Source: Mycolicibacter arupensis (GTDB lineage Bacteria > Actinomycetota > Actinomycetes > Mycobacteriales > Mycobacteriaceae). Taken from it: a stretch of DNA of 32,690 bases. How positions within the stretch are numbered: the stretch's first letter is position 1; every line of letters starts with the position of its first letter. The notes beneath the pieces were generated by a model. It had not been told where the DNA came from, ran no database searches, and saw only the letters and a program-made list of their open reading frames with translations. The stretch is taken from the NCBI RefSeq assembly GCF_002086515.1, contig NZ_MVHH01000044.1, positions 1 through 32,690 of the forward strand, in the 5' to 3' direction. Of the stretch, positions 14,598 to 22,193 are shown one piece after another. A program made the translations under genes and the position numbers.

Positions 14598-15145
14598 GAC
14601 TCGCGGCGAGCCAGTAGCCACGCCACCCCCTGCGCTTCCCCCGCGGCGATCACCGTCAGGCCGTCGAACGCCCTGCGCAGTTCGCCCGGGGCAGCCCGGA
14701 ATCGTCCCGAGCCACCTCCGACCTGGCTCAGGGCGGTGACCGCCAGCAGGCCCCCTGGGGCCAGCCGGGCGATCATCGGCGCATCCAGCCGCCGGTCTCG
14801 GAACCGAGAGCAATAGAGGACGTCGGCGGCCGGTCCCTGCGGCAGCCCGTCGTCAAGGTCCACGACGTCAAAGCGGCACTGGTCGCCCAGACCGCAGTCG
14901 CGTGCGCGGCGTCTCGCCTGCGCGATGGCTACCGGCGAGACATCGCACCCCAGCACGCGCAGACCCCGTTGCGCCAGCCAGAGCGCCCCGGTACCGCGTC
15001 CGCAGGCGATGTCGAGCGCGTGGCCGGTGACCGGGAACTCATCGACGAACGGGGCGAACACCGGGTCCGGCGCGATCGCGGCCGGATCCTGCGCGGGGTG
15101 CTGCGCATACCGCGCATCCCAGCTGTTGCGGTCCTCGGCGCTCAT
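14594..15145 (-). CDS. Class I SAM-dependent methyltransferase
   Basis: A 183-residue Rossmann-fold methyltransferase. Motif I is ALDIACGRGTGALWLA (glycine-rich SAM-binding loop), the acidic ribose-binding residue lies in VLGCDVSP, the residues after that strand read DVVDLDDGLP, and motif IV is DVLYCSRF. The size and the opening NSWDARYA resemble small TehB/thiopurine-type methyltransferases, but the substrate is unknown. It has no ribosome-binding site, and TATCGT lies 7 nt before the ATG, so the message is probably leaderless. It diverges from the INSIG-like gene with only 21 bp between the two start codons. Its TAG stop shares a CTAG with the stop of the convergent NlpC/P60 gene. Confidence 0.85.
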   Translation of the reverse strand: MSAEDRNSWDARYAQHPAQDPAAIAPDPVFAPFVDEFPVTGHALDIACGRGTGALWLAQRGLRVLGCDVSPVAIAQARRRARDCGLGDQCRFDVVDLDDGLPQGPAADVLYCSRFRDRRLDAPMIARLAPGGLLAVTALSQVGGGSGRFRAAPGELRRAFDGLTVIAAGEAQGVAWLLARRES

Positions 15146-15166
15146 CGCATGGACGATACTGCTGGG
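15146..15166. promoter_or_regulatory. Bidirectional promoter, 21 bp, both transcripts leaderless-type
   Basis: The whole gap between two divergent start codons is 21 bp. On the minus strand TATCGT (plus-strand ACGATA, 15153-15158) sits 7 nt from the methyltransferase ATG. On the plus strand GATACT (15155-15160) sits 6 nt from the GTG of the INSIG-like gene. The two -10 elements overlap by 4 bp, and neither gene has a Shine-Dalgarno sequence. Symmetric -10 regions that fire in both directions are known in bacteria; applying this here is inference. Confidence 0.6.
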
Positions 15167-15745
15167 GTGAAACTACGCCCCCCGATCGCCGTGCTGCTGT
15201 TTGTGATCGGCGGCGCGGCCGGTCTGATCGGTGATCACTCCCACGTCGTCACCGGCACCACCGAATACCTGCCGTCGTCGCGGATCGTGCCGTACATCTT
15301 GAGCAGCCCGCTGTATTTCCCGATTCTGGTTGGATCGGCGGCGGTGTTCCTGGCGGAACTGCGTCTGCTGCTGCCCGCCCCGCGCACCACGGTCACCGTC
15401 CGCCAGGGGGTGGCCGGGATGGCCGCCGTGCTGGGCAGCTACGTGGTGACCGCGATGTTGCACACCGCGCCGGTGGTTCCGCTGACGACGTTGATCTGCG
15501 CATTCGCCGTCCTCACCTACTGCGCGTTGGGCGACACCCCGGCGATCCTGTGCGGTCTGGCGATCGCGCTGATCGGCCCGGCCGTGGAGATCGGGATCGC
15601 CGCGGCGGGACACTTCCGCTACGCCCCGGGCTCGGACGGACTGTTCGGCGTGGCGCCATGGCTGGTGCCGCTGTACTTCGCCTTCGGGGTGGTCGCGGCG
15701 CTCTTCGGCGAGATCGCCGCCTCGGCACGTCGGCCGGCCGAGTAA
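15167..15745 (+). CDS. INSIG-like six-helix membrane protein
   Basis: A 192-residue protein with six membrane helices at about residues 5-22, 42-64, 81-99, 104-121, 126-147 and 161-183. It looks like a bacterial homologue of INSIG, the eukaryotic sterol-sensing partner of SCAP and HMG-CoA reductase. Shared features, by comparison with human INSIG-1 from memory: LLFVIG in helix 1, SSPLYFPxxxGSAA in helix 2 (INSIG: SSAWWVPxxxGTAA), and an end reading HFRYxxxxD, then WLVPLYFAFG (INSIG: YQYTSPD, WLPCIFFSGG). A mycobacterial INSIG homologue has been crystallised, so the family is known in the genus. I prefer the GTG at 15167 (leaderless); an in-frame ATG at 15149 would overlap the -10. The downstream nuclease gene starts 7 nt after its stop. 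Confidence 0.65.
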   Translation: MKLRPPIAVLLFVIGGAAGLIGDHSHVVTGTTEYLPSSRIVPYILSSPLYFPILVGSAAVFLAELRLLLPAPRTTVTVRQGVAGMAAVLGSYVVTAMLHTAPVVPLTTLICAFAVLTYCALGDTPAILCGLAIALIGPAVEIGIAAAGHFRYAPGSDGLFGVAPWLVPLYFAFGVVAALFGEIAASARRPAE

Positions 15746-15752
15746 GGCAGCA

Positions 15753-17417
15753 GTGGACGCGACGGCACCGGTCACGCTGGGCGGCTACCCGGCGAAACGA
15801 TGTGCCCGCGTCACCCATAACGAATTCGCCCCGGGAGCCGTCGAGCCGGCGCCGCTGCCCCCGGATCTGGAGGCGCTGCGCAACGCTGGGATCGAGTTCG
15901 AGGCGCATGTTCTCGACGAGCTCCGGTCACGCTACGGCGCATCACACCGACTGGTGTTACTGGACGCCGGCACCGGCTGGGCCGAGCGGCAGCGACGCAC
16001 TGTTGCCGCGATGGCGGCCGGTGTCGAGGTGATCGCCGGCGGCTGCCTGCCGGAGATCAACGGGCGTAAGGGCCTGCCCGATCTGTTGGTCCGGCACAAG
16101 GAGGGCTACCTGCCCGTCGACATCAAGAACCACCGGACGGTGGCGGGGGCCAAACGCTCGTCGGTGGAGATCGCCACGTTGTCGGAGCCCGATCGGTGGC
16201 AGACGCATCCCGGCCACAGCGATCGCGGCGCGCGCTGGCGTGACGATGTCATGCAACTTGCCCACTACACCCGGATGCTGCAGGACTTGGGTTTTCACTG
16301 CGGGGTCAGCCGCGGCGGGATCATCGGCAGCTCCGACCTCACCGCACTGCTCGGCGAGGCCCTCGGTATCACCTGGTATGACCTGGATGCCGAGAACATC
16401 GTGACGTACTCGGCCAGCGATCCCACCCACCGCAGACCGCGCTCGGCCCTGCAGCGCTATGACCATGAGTTCACGTTCCGCCTCGACGTTGCTGCGGCGG
16501 CGGCCGCAGGACGGGAACTGGTGCGGCCCTACCGCATCAGCGACTGCGGTACCTGCGCATGGTTCGACCACTGCGCCACCGTGGCCGGCCAGGACGACGC
16601 GTCGTTTGCGATCACGGCGGGCCACCTCACGATTCGCGAGTGGCAGTACCTCTACCGGCATTGCGGCGACGGGAACACCTTGAGCGTCCCGCAGCTGGCA
16701 GCGGTCGATGTGGACGCACACATCGAGGGGTTTCGCCTCCAGTCCGTGGGCACCAAGATGCCGCGGGAACGGCTGGCCAATGCCGTTCGGCGAGCCAGAA
16801 TGAGTTGGACCGGTGTTGATTTCGAACCGCACGACGCCAGCGCGGTGACGGTGCCCGGTGCCGACATCGAGGTCGATTTCGACATCGAGTGGGATGACCA
16901 GGGCCGGATCTACCAGTGGGGCCTGCGCATTCGCGACGGCCAGGACGACACCACCGCCCGGTATGAGCCGGTGGTCTCCTTCGATCCGCTCGATGATGAC
17001 GGCGAGGCCCGCCTGGCCGCCGAATTCGCCGCCCGGATACAGCAGTTACGCGGCGATGCCACCCGGGAGGGCAAGTCGATACAGATATTCCATTGGCACC
17101 ACCCGGAGATCTCCAGTACCCGCAGGTTCGCCGACGTGCGGCAGGCGATCGACGGGCTCACCTTTGACCTGCGCAAGTGGTTCGACGCGACCTTCTTCGC
17201 CCGCACCTCGTCGTCGATCAAACAGGTGGCCGGCTTCTTCGGTTTCCGGTGGGAGGTCGAGGATCCCGGTGGCCTGGCGTCCCAGGGTGCGATCGACACC
17301 GCGCGGGGCACCGGCCCGCAGTCCGAGGCCGCCCGGCAGTGGTGCCTGAGCTACAACGAGTGCGACGTGGCGGCGCAGGCCGCCATTCGCGACGGGGTGC
17401 GCCGCCACCTCCGCTGA
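15753..17417 (+). CDS. RecB-like (TM0106-type) nuclease with C-terminal RNase H-like domain
   Basis: A 554-residue protein with two nuclease-like domains. The N-terminal one is PD-(D/E)XK: Asp110 in GLPDLLV and Asp123-Ile-Lys125 in PVDIKNH. It is followed by a cysteine cluster, Cys265, Cys268 and Cys274 in CGTCAWFDHC, as in Cas4/RecB-type iron-sulfur nucleases, though a fourth cysteine is not obvious. The C-terminal half (about 370-550) resembles the RNase_H_2/YprB exonuclease fold, with Asp377-x-Glu379 in DFDIEWDD and a late YNECDVAAQ. This order matches the TM0106 family of RecB-like putative nucleases, here without the helicase that sometimes accompanies it. It is a GTG start 7 nt after the INSIG-like stop, so the two are probably co-translated. 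The substrate is unknown; DNA repair is the usual guess. Confidence 0.82.
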   Translation: MDATAPVTLGGYPAKRCARVTHNEFAPGAVEPAPLPPDLEALRNAGIEFEAHVLDELRSRYGASHRLVLLDAGTGWAERQRRTVAAMAAGVEVIAGGCLPEINGRKGLPDLLVRHKEGYLPVDIKNHRTVAGAKRSSVEIATLSEPDRWQTHPGHSDRGARWRDDVMQLAHYTRMLQDLGFHCGVSRGGIIGSSDLTALLGEALGITWYDLDAENIVTYSASDPTHRRPRSALQRYDHEFTFRLDVAAAAAAGRELVRPYRISDCGTCAWFDHCATVAGQDDASFAITAGHLTIREWQYLYRHCGDGNTLSVPQLAAVDVDAHIEGFRLQSVGTKMPRERLANAVRRARMSWTGVDFEPHDASAVTVPGADIEVDFDIEWDDQGRIYQWGLRIRDGQDDTTARYEPVVSFDPLDDDGEARLAAEFAARIQQLRGDATREGKSIQIFHWHHPEISSTRRFADVRQAIDGLTFDLRKWFDATFFARTSSSIKQVAGFFGFRWEVEDPGGLASQGAIDTARGTGPQSEAARQWCLSYNECDVAAQAAIRDGVRRHLR

Positions 17418-17423
17418 GGAGTT

Positions 17424-17819
17424 TCAGCCCTGCGTCTTCACCGCGGGGCAGATGTTGGTGCGGGCCGCCTCCACCACCTCGCCGGCGGTGGGTTTGGGGA
17501 TCTGAAGGTAGGCGGCCACCTGGTCGACGATGAGGCTGGTCGGATGCTTCGGGAATTCCAGGCATGCGGTCCGTCCCGCGGCCAGCCGGCGGGCCTCGGT
17601 TCCGGGCGGGAACTTCGCGCGGATGGCGTTCAGATAGGCCATCTCAGCGGGACTGGGATAGGTCGACTGTTGCTCGGCGCACCGCAGAATGTCGGGGCTG
17701 TTGCCGCAGTAGTCGGGGTCGCGGGGATTGAGGGGGTCAGCCTGAGCTGATGACGCGGCCGCGATCAGCCCGGCCAGCACACCTGCGGCCAGCGCCGCCC
17801 CGAGTGCGGTTGATTTCAC
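17424..17819 (-). CDS. DUF732 family secreted protein
   Basis: A 131-residue exported protein. Residues 1-27 are a signal peptide (MKSTALGAALAAGVLAG, ending SSAQA before DPLNP). The mature protein has the DUF732 layout: a helix beginning YLNAIRAKFPP, a conserved Cys after AAGRTA, and a closing helix ending NICPAVK. Two further cysteines, in DYCGNSPDILRCAEQQ, may form a second disulfide. The start is a GTG with GAAAGG about 10 nt upstream. DUF732 proteins are small, disulfide-bonded mycobacterial secreted proteins without a known activity. It is convergent with the nuclease gene (6-nt gap) and divergent from a second DUF732 gene. Confidence 0.85.
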   Translation of the reverse strand: MKSTALGAALAAGVLAGLIAAASSAQADPLNPRDPDYCGNSPDILRCAEQQSTYPSPAEMAYLNAIRAKFPPGTEARRLAAGRTACLEFPKHPTSLIVDQVAAYLQIPKPTAGEVVEAARTNICPAVKTQG

Positions 17820-17920
17820 GTCCAGCGCCTTTCTTCTCGCCGGTTGACGCTAGCAGCAATACCGGTGCGATCGGACGGACTTGCCCGCCCCGGCCGAGCC
17901 GTGCCGCCACATCCGGGCCG

Positions 17921-17933
17921 TAGCATCACCGGT
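17921..17933 (+). promoter_or_regulatory. Leaderless-type promoter for the second DUF732 gene
   Basis: TAGCAT at 17921-17926 is followed by 7 nt and the ATG at 17934. No Shine-Dalgarno sequence is present, so transcription probably starts at the ATG. Confidence 0.5.
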
Positions 17934-18245
17934 ATGCGTTGGGCCGTCCGATCGATCGCACCCCTGTCCGTCGCCGCTGCCGCCCTCGGCGCAGTGCTGG
18001 GTGCGGCCACCGCATCCGCCGACGATGCCGGATTCATGACCTATCTCAATTCCCACGGCTACACCGCCCGTTACGCGGATGATGCGCCGGTCACCGAACC
18101 CAGTGTGCGCGCGCTGGGACACATGATCTGCGAGAACCTGCACGTCGGGCGGACCGTCGAGATGCAGGCGCCCCACTACCCGGCATGGCCGCAGTTCTTC
18201 CTCATCGCCGACGCAGCCCGTCAGGAGCTGTGCCCCGGTTCCTAG
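17934..18245 (+). CDS. DUF732-like secreted protein
   Basis: A 103-residue exported protein with a signal peptide at residues 1-29 (MRWAVRSIAPL, cleavage after TASA before DDAGF). The mature part, about 74 residues, follows the DUF732 pattern: FMTYLNSHGYT, GHMICENLHVGR with one cysteine, and a final helix IADAARQELCPGS with the second, so one disulfide is likely. The longer in-frame extension upstream has no ribosome-binding site and lacks the signal peptide at its N-terminus. It is divergent from the DUF732 gene at 17424-17819; the two are only distantly alike. Function is unknown. Confidence 0.82.
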   Translation: MRWAVRSIAPLSVAAAALGAVLGAATASADDAGFMTYLNSHGYTARYADDAPVTEPSVRALGHMICENLHVGRTVEMQAPHYPAWPQFFLIADAARQELCPGS

Positions 18246-18296
18246 CGCAACGCGTCGCGCCGCACCGGCCGGCGGTTGACAGAAAGGTGACTGAAA

Positions 18297-19946
18297 GTGA
18301 CCCCGCAACAACCGCACCGCCGAGGCCAAGATCTGTTGTTCGATCCGCTCACCACCAAGGGCACCGCATTCAGCCACGACGAGCGCCGTGAGCTGGGCCT
18401 GTTGGGCCTGCTGCCGGTTGCGGTCAAGTCCATCACCGAACAGGCCGCGCACACTTACGCCGAATTCTCTTCCCGGCGAGATGATCTGGACAAGCACATC
18501 TACCTGCGCGCTTTGCAGGACCGCAATGAGACGTTGTTCTATCGGCTGTTGAGCGATCACATCGAGGAGATGCTGCCGATCGTCTACACCCCGACCGTCG
18601 GCGACGCCTGCCGGCAGTTCAGCGAGATCTACCGGCGGCCCCGCGGACTGTTCGTGTCCTACCCGGATCGCGACCGGCTACGGGAGGTGCTGCGCAACCG
18701 GCGGGAAGAACAGGTCGACGTCATCGTCGTCACCGACGGCCAGCGCATCCTGGGCCTGGGTGACCAGGGCATCGGCGGGATGGGCATTCCGATCGGCAAG
18801 CTCTCGCTCTACACCCTGATCGGCGGGATCGATCCGGCCCGCACCCTGCCGATCATCCTCGACGTCGGCACCGACAACGTCGAACTGCTCCACGACCCGC
18901 AGTACCTGGGATGGCGTCATCGCCGGATCAGCGATGAGCAGTACTACGCCTTCGTCGACGACTTCGTCGCGGTGGTGCACGAAGAACTGCCCGAGGTGCT
19001 GCTGCAGTGGGAGGACTTCGCCACCGTGCATGCGCTGCCGCTGCTGAATCGCTACCGGGACCGGATGCTGACGTTCAACGACGACATCCAGGGCACCGCG
19101 GCGGTGGCCCTGGGTGCGCTGCACGGTGCCGTCCGCGCCGCGGGGCGCCCGCTGTCACAACAGCAGGTGGTGATGCTCGGCGCCGGATCGGCGGGCATCG
19201 GCGTGCTGGAGATGGTCCGGCAGCAGATGGTCGCCGAAGGTCTGTCCGACGCCGAGGCCGGCGAGCGGATCTGGGCGATCGATATCAACGGGGTGCTGAC
19301 CGACGACCGCGATGACCTGTCCGAGAGCCAGCGCCGATTCGCCCAGCCCACGTCGCGGGTGTCGGGCTGGGACGCCCGCGGCCTGGCCGATGTGGTGCAC
19401 CACGTCGACGTGGGCATTCTGCTGGGCCTGTCGACGGTGGCCGGTGCGTTCACCGAGAGCATCGTTCGGGAGCTGGCGGCCAAGACCGACCGGCCGATCA
19501 TCTTCCCGCTGTCCAATCCCACCAGCCGAGCCGAGGCCCACCCGGCGGAGCTCGACGAGTGGACCGGGGGACGCGCCCTGATCGCCACCGGGTCGCCCTT
19601 CCCCCCGATCCCCCACGGCCAGGGCAGCCGCCGCGTGGCGCAGTGCAACAACGTCTACATCTTTCCGGCGATGGGGCTGGCGGTCACCGCCGCGCGGGCC
19701 TCGCGCGTCACCGACGCCATGATGCGCGCTGCCGCGACCACGCTCGGCGATGCCTCCCCCGCGCTGAGCGACCCCGGCCAGCCGCTGCTGCCCGCGTTCG
19801 CAGACCTGCCCGAGATCACCACCCGGATCGCCACCGCGGTCGCCATCCAGGCGGTGCGTGACGGCGTGGCACCGCAGGCCTCCGATGAGGAGGTCGCCGA
19901 GGCCGTTCGGCAGGCCCGCTGGACCCCGGAATACCGGTCTCGATAG
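18297..19946 (+). CDS. mez: NAD-dependent malic enzyme
   Basis: A 549-residue malic enzyme that would oxidatively decarboxylate malate to pyruvate, linking the TCA cycle to gluconeogenesis and supplying reducing power. The large-subunit form is clear: Tyr97 in IVYTPTVGDACRQFS, Lys168 in GIPIGKLSLY, the metal-binding Glu-Asp in LQWEDFA and FNDDIQGTAAV, the dinucleotide loop GAGSAG (295-300) and FPLSNPTSRAEA. It aligns well with M. tuberculosis Mez (Rv2332) from memory. The start is a GTG with AGAAAGG about 10 nt upstream. It has no close operon partner: the next gene starts 56 nt later from its own leaderless-type promoter. Confidence 0.95.
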   Translation: MTPQQPHRRGQDLLFDPLTTKGTAFSHDERRELGLLGLLPVAVKSITEQAAHTYAEFSSRRDDLDKHIYLRALQDRNETLFYRLLSDHIEEMLPIVYTPTVGDACRQFSEIYRRPRGLFVSYPDRDRLREVLRNRREEQVDVIVVTDGQRILGLGDQGIGGMGIPIGKLSLYTLIGGIDPARTLPIILDVGTDNVELLHDPQYLGWRHRRISDEQYYAFVDDFVAVVHEELPEVLLQWEDFATVHALPLLNRYRDRMLTFNDDIQGTAAVALGALHGAVRAAGRPLSQQQVVMLGAGSAGIGVLEMVRQQMVAEGLSDAEAGERIWAIDINGVLTDDRDDLSESQRRFAQPTSRVSGWDARGLADVVHHVDVGILLGLSTVAGAFTESIVRELAAKTDRPIIFPLSNPTSRAEAHPAELDEWTGGRALIATGSPFPPIPHGQGSRRVAQCNNVYIFPAMGLAVTAARASRVTDAMMRAAATTLGDASPALSDPGQPLLPAFADLPEITTRIATAVAIQAVRDGVAPQASDEEVAEAVRQARWTPEYRSR

Positions 19947-19989
19947 CCGCGCCAAACCACCGGTCCCGCGCCAACCGGCGTGAAGTCAC

Positions 19990-20002
19990 TAAAGTGCTCT
20001 TG
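19990..20002 (+). promoter_or_regulatory. Leaderless-type promoter for the M15-like protein
   Basis: TAAAGT at 19990-19995 is followed by 7 nt and a GTG at 20003. There is no Shine-Dalgarno sequence, so a leaderless message starting at this GTG is the best reading. Confidence 0.5.
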
Positions 20003-20683
20003 GTGGACGGACGAAAGATCGCCAGGTTCTGCGGTCGCAGCCTGGCCATTGTGACGTCCTTGGCTATCTCCGGTGCCCTCATCTACGCCCAGAGCAGCAA
20101 CGATGCGGCACCCAAACCCACCGAGACCCCGCAGGCCGCACCGTCCTCGACGCCGGCCCCGCCGACCGGGGGCATGCGGATCGCCAACCCCGCCGAGGCC
20201 GCGGCGCTGGCGGCCAGCGTGCCGATGCCCACCGAGGGTCAGCAGTTCACCTTCCCACTTCCCCCCGGCGCGGCCCCGGAGAACGGGCTGCAGGTCAAGA
20301 CCATCTGGGCGGCCCGCACCATCGGCGTGCTGTTCCAGGAGATCACCACCATCTACGGCTACCGCCAGGACCCGCTGCGCTGGCATCCCGACGGGCTGGC
20401 CATCGACGTGATGATCCCCGACTATCACAGCGAGGCCGGGATCCTGCTCGGTGACCAGATCGCCGGCTACGCGCTGGCCAACGCCCAGCGCTGGGGTGTC
20501 AACCACGTGATCTGGCGGCAGAAGATCTACCCGGGTGTCGGTGGCGGAAATTGGACGTCGGACTACGGCAACGAAACCGCCAACCACTACGACCATGTTC
20601 ACATCGCCACCGATGGCGGCGGCTATCCGACCGGACAGGAGACGTACTACATCTCCTCGATGAGCCCGCCGCCCAAGGATTGA
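20003..20683 (+). CDS. Exported M15-like zinc peptidase candidate
   Basis: A 226-residue protein with an N-terminal hydrophobic anchor or signal (about 12-29), a Pro/Ala/Thr-rich linker (about 35-58) and a C-terminal domain of about 120 residues. That domain carries the zinc-peptidase layout of the M15 (D-Ala-D-Ala carboxypeptidase) and ARB_07466-like group: WHPDGLAIDV, with His128 and Asp135, and NHYDHVHIA, with His198 and His200. The segment WGVNHVIWRQKIY between them is typical of the mycobacterial members. A role in trimming peptidoglycan outside the membrane is likely. I chose the GTG at 20003 on promoter grounds; a GTG at 19994 would begin inside the -10 element. The next gene starts 3 nt after its stop, so they are coupled. 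Confidence 0.75.
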   Translation: MDGRKIARFCGRSLAIVTSLAISGALIYAQSSNDAAPKPTETPQAAPSSTPAPPTGGMRIANPAEAAALAASVPMPTEGQQFTFPLPPGAAPENGLQVKTIWAARTIGVLFQEITTIYGYRQDPLRWHPDGLAIDVMIPDYHSEAGILLGDQIAGYALANAQRWGVNHVIWRQKIYPGVGGGNWTSDYGNETANHYDHVHIATDGGGYPTGQETYYISSMSPPPKD

Positions 20684-20686
20684 CCC

Positions 20687-22189
20687 ATGGCGCCCGCCGT
20701 CCGTGCCACTGTCGCCGGTGTCGTCCTCGCGACCGGCATCGGACTCGGTGCGTACAACCCATGGTGGATGGCGGTGTTCGTCGCTGTCCCGCTGATCATC
20801 ACCGGGCTGCTGATCGCGCCGCGGCCCACCCGCCTGTCGGGGCTCACACCGTTTCGCCCCGGGGCCTTAGAGCACTACGCGCCGGCTCAGATCGAAGCAC
20901 TGACCCGCAGCAGCCTGTCCAACGACGACATGGCGCCCACATTGGTCACGGCCACCCTCAGCCCCGCCAACGACACCAGCTACCGGGCGCGCTGGATGAC
21001 ATCGATGTCGCGCAAGGACTTTCAGACCCTGATCGATCATCCCCGTACCGCCTTGGCGCCGGAGACGTTGCCGCCCCGCGAGGCCAGCCGCACCCCTGAT
21101 TTCGGCGATCACCCCGGGCGCCGGGCCGTGGCCTATCCCGCGATCACCGTCGGCACCGCGCTGGCGGTGTTGTTCGGCGCCGGGCCGGCATGGCATCTGC
21201 CGATCGCGCTGCCCTCCATCCCGGTGGCCGCATCGCATTCCGCTGCCAGCACCGCCAACCTCGATGCGCGCCGGGACGCCATGATCCGCACCATCGCCGA
21301 CAAGCTCGGGCCGGGTGCCGCCGATAACCTGCTCGATCTTCGCCTCTCCGAGGACGGCTCCGACTACGCCACCGTGCTCAATCCGGCCAACGGCGAAGCG
21401 ACGAGTGTCTATATCAATCGGGGCCGCGACGCCTACACCGCGTCCACGCCGAATTCCCTGCGCAGAACCAGTACTTTCACCGCCGAAGACGTGGCATCGA
21501 TCGACCTGTCCACGATCGTCGACCGGATGGCGGAGCGGTTTCGCGCGGTGGGCAACGACGACGGCCTGGACGAATTGGAGATCAAGCGATCCGGTCCCGG
21601 AAAGCCGATCGTCCTCAATGGCCGATTCAACGCACCCAGCACGTTCGCGTTCGACAAGACCATTCAGGCTCGTCCCGACGGGACCGTGGCCGAGCTGTTC
21701 GACCCCGCCGACTTCGCCGAATCACTCCGGCAGGCCCGACAGTTACTGCAACTGGCCGGCGTCGCGCCGTCGGATCCGATACTGCGAAGCATCCAGATTC
21801 GGGGAGTCGCCCGCAACACCCCCCACCTGCACGCCAGCCACATTCAGAACAGCGGCGGAGTACTCATCGAATTCCGGTCCGAACAACACAGCGGTGACGC
21901 CGTCGCGGTGCCCGGGCAGCTCCCCGAGATCATCGACCGCTCCTACGGAGCGAACGCGCCGAGCTTCAGATTCGACGAGGTATCGCTGAGCGCCTTGGAA
22001 TCCGTTCGCGCCCAAGCCATGAAACGCGGTTCGCTGGAGCCTTACGAAAGCCGGGCCGTGGACATCGAGATGTCCGATGAGTTCAGCGACGGGTTGGGTC
22101 TGGCGATTCGCGTGCAGCTTGCCGGCGTGGACGCCGCGTCAGGCACCTACTCCCCCAGCGGCGAGTTCCTCAAACAGGGCGCCCGCTGA
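20687..22189 (+). CDS. Membrane protein of unknown function coupled to the M15-like gene
   Basis: A 500-residue protein I do not recognise. Residues 5-45 form two close membrane helices (VAGVVLATGIGLGAY and MAVFVAVPLIITGLLIA), and a third hydrophobic segment at about 152-168 (TVGTALAVLFGAG) would place the large C-terminal region (about 180-500) outside. That region is rich in short strands and helices with conserved-looking motifs such as IDLSTIVDRMAERF, GTVAELFDPADFAE and GVLIEFRSEQ, and contains no cysteines. It has no catalytic motif I can name. The ATG lies 3 nt after the stop of the M15-like peptidase gene, so the two are probably made together and may act together at the cell wall. Confidence 0.8.
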   Translation: MAPAVRATVAGVVLATGIGLGAYNPWWMAVFVAVPLIITGLLIAPRPTRLSGLTPFRPGALEHYAPAQIEALTRSSLSNDDMAPTLVTATLSPANDTSYRARWMTSMSRKDFQTLIDHPRTALAPETLPPREASRTPDFGDHPGRRAVAYPAITVGTALAVLFGAGPAWHLPIALPSIPVAASHSAASTANLDARRDAMIRTIADKLGPGAADNLLDLRLSEDGSDYATVLNPANGEATSVYINRGRDAYTASTPNSLRRTSTFTAEDVASIDLSTIVDRMAERFRAVGNDDGLDELEIKRSGPGKPIVLNGRFNAPSTFAFDKTIQARPDGTVAELFDPADFAESLRQARQLLQLAGVAPSDPILRSIQIRGVARNTPHLHASHIQNSGGVLIEFRSEQHSGDAVAVPGQLPEIIDRSYGANAPSFRFDEVSLSALESVRAQAMKRGSLEPYESRAVDIEMSDEFSDGLGLAIRVQLAGVDAASGTYSPSGEFLKQGAR

Positions 22190-22193
22190 GCAG

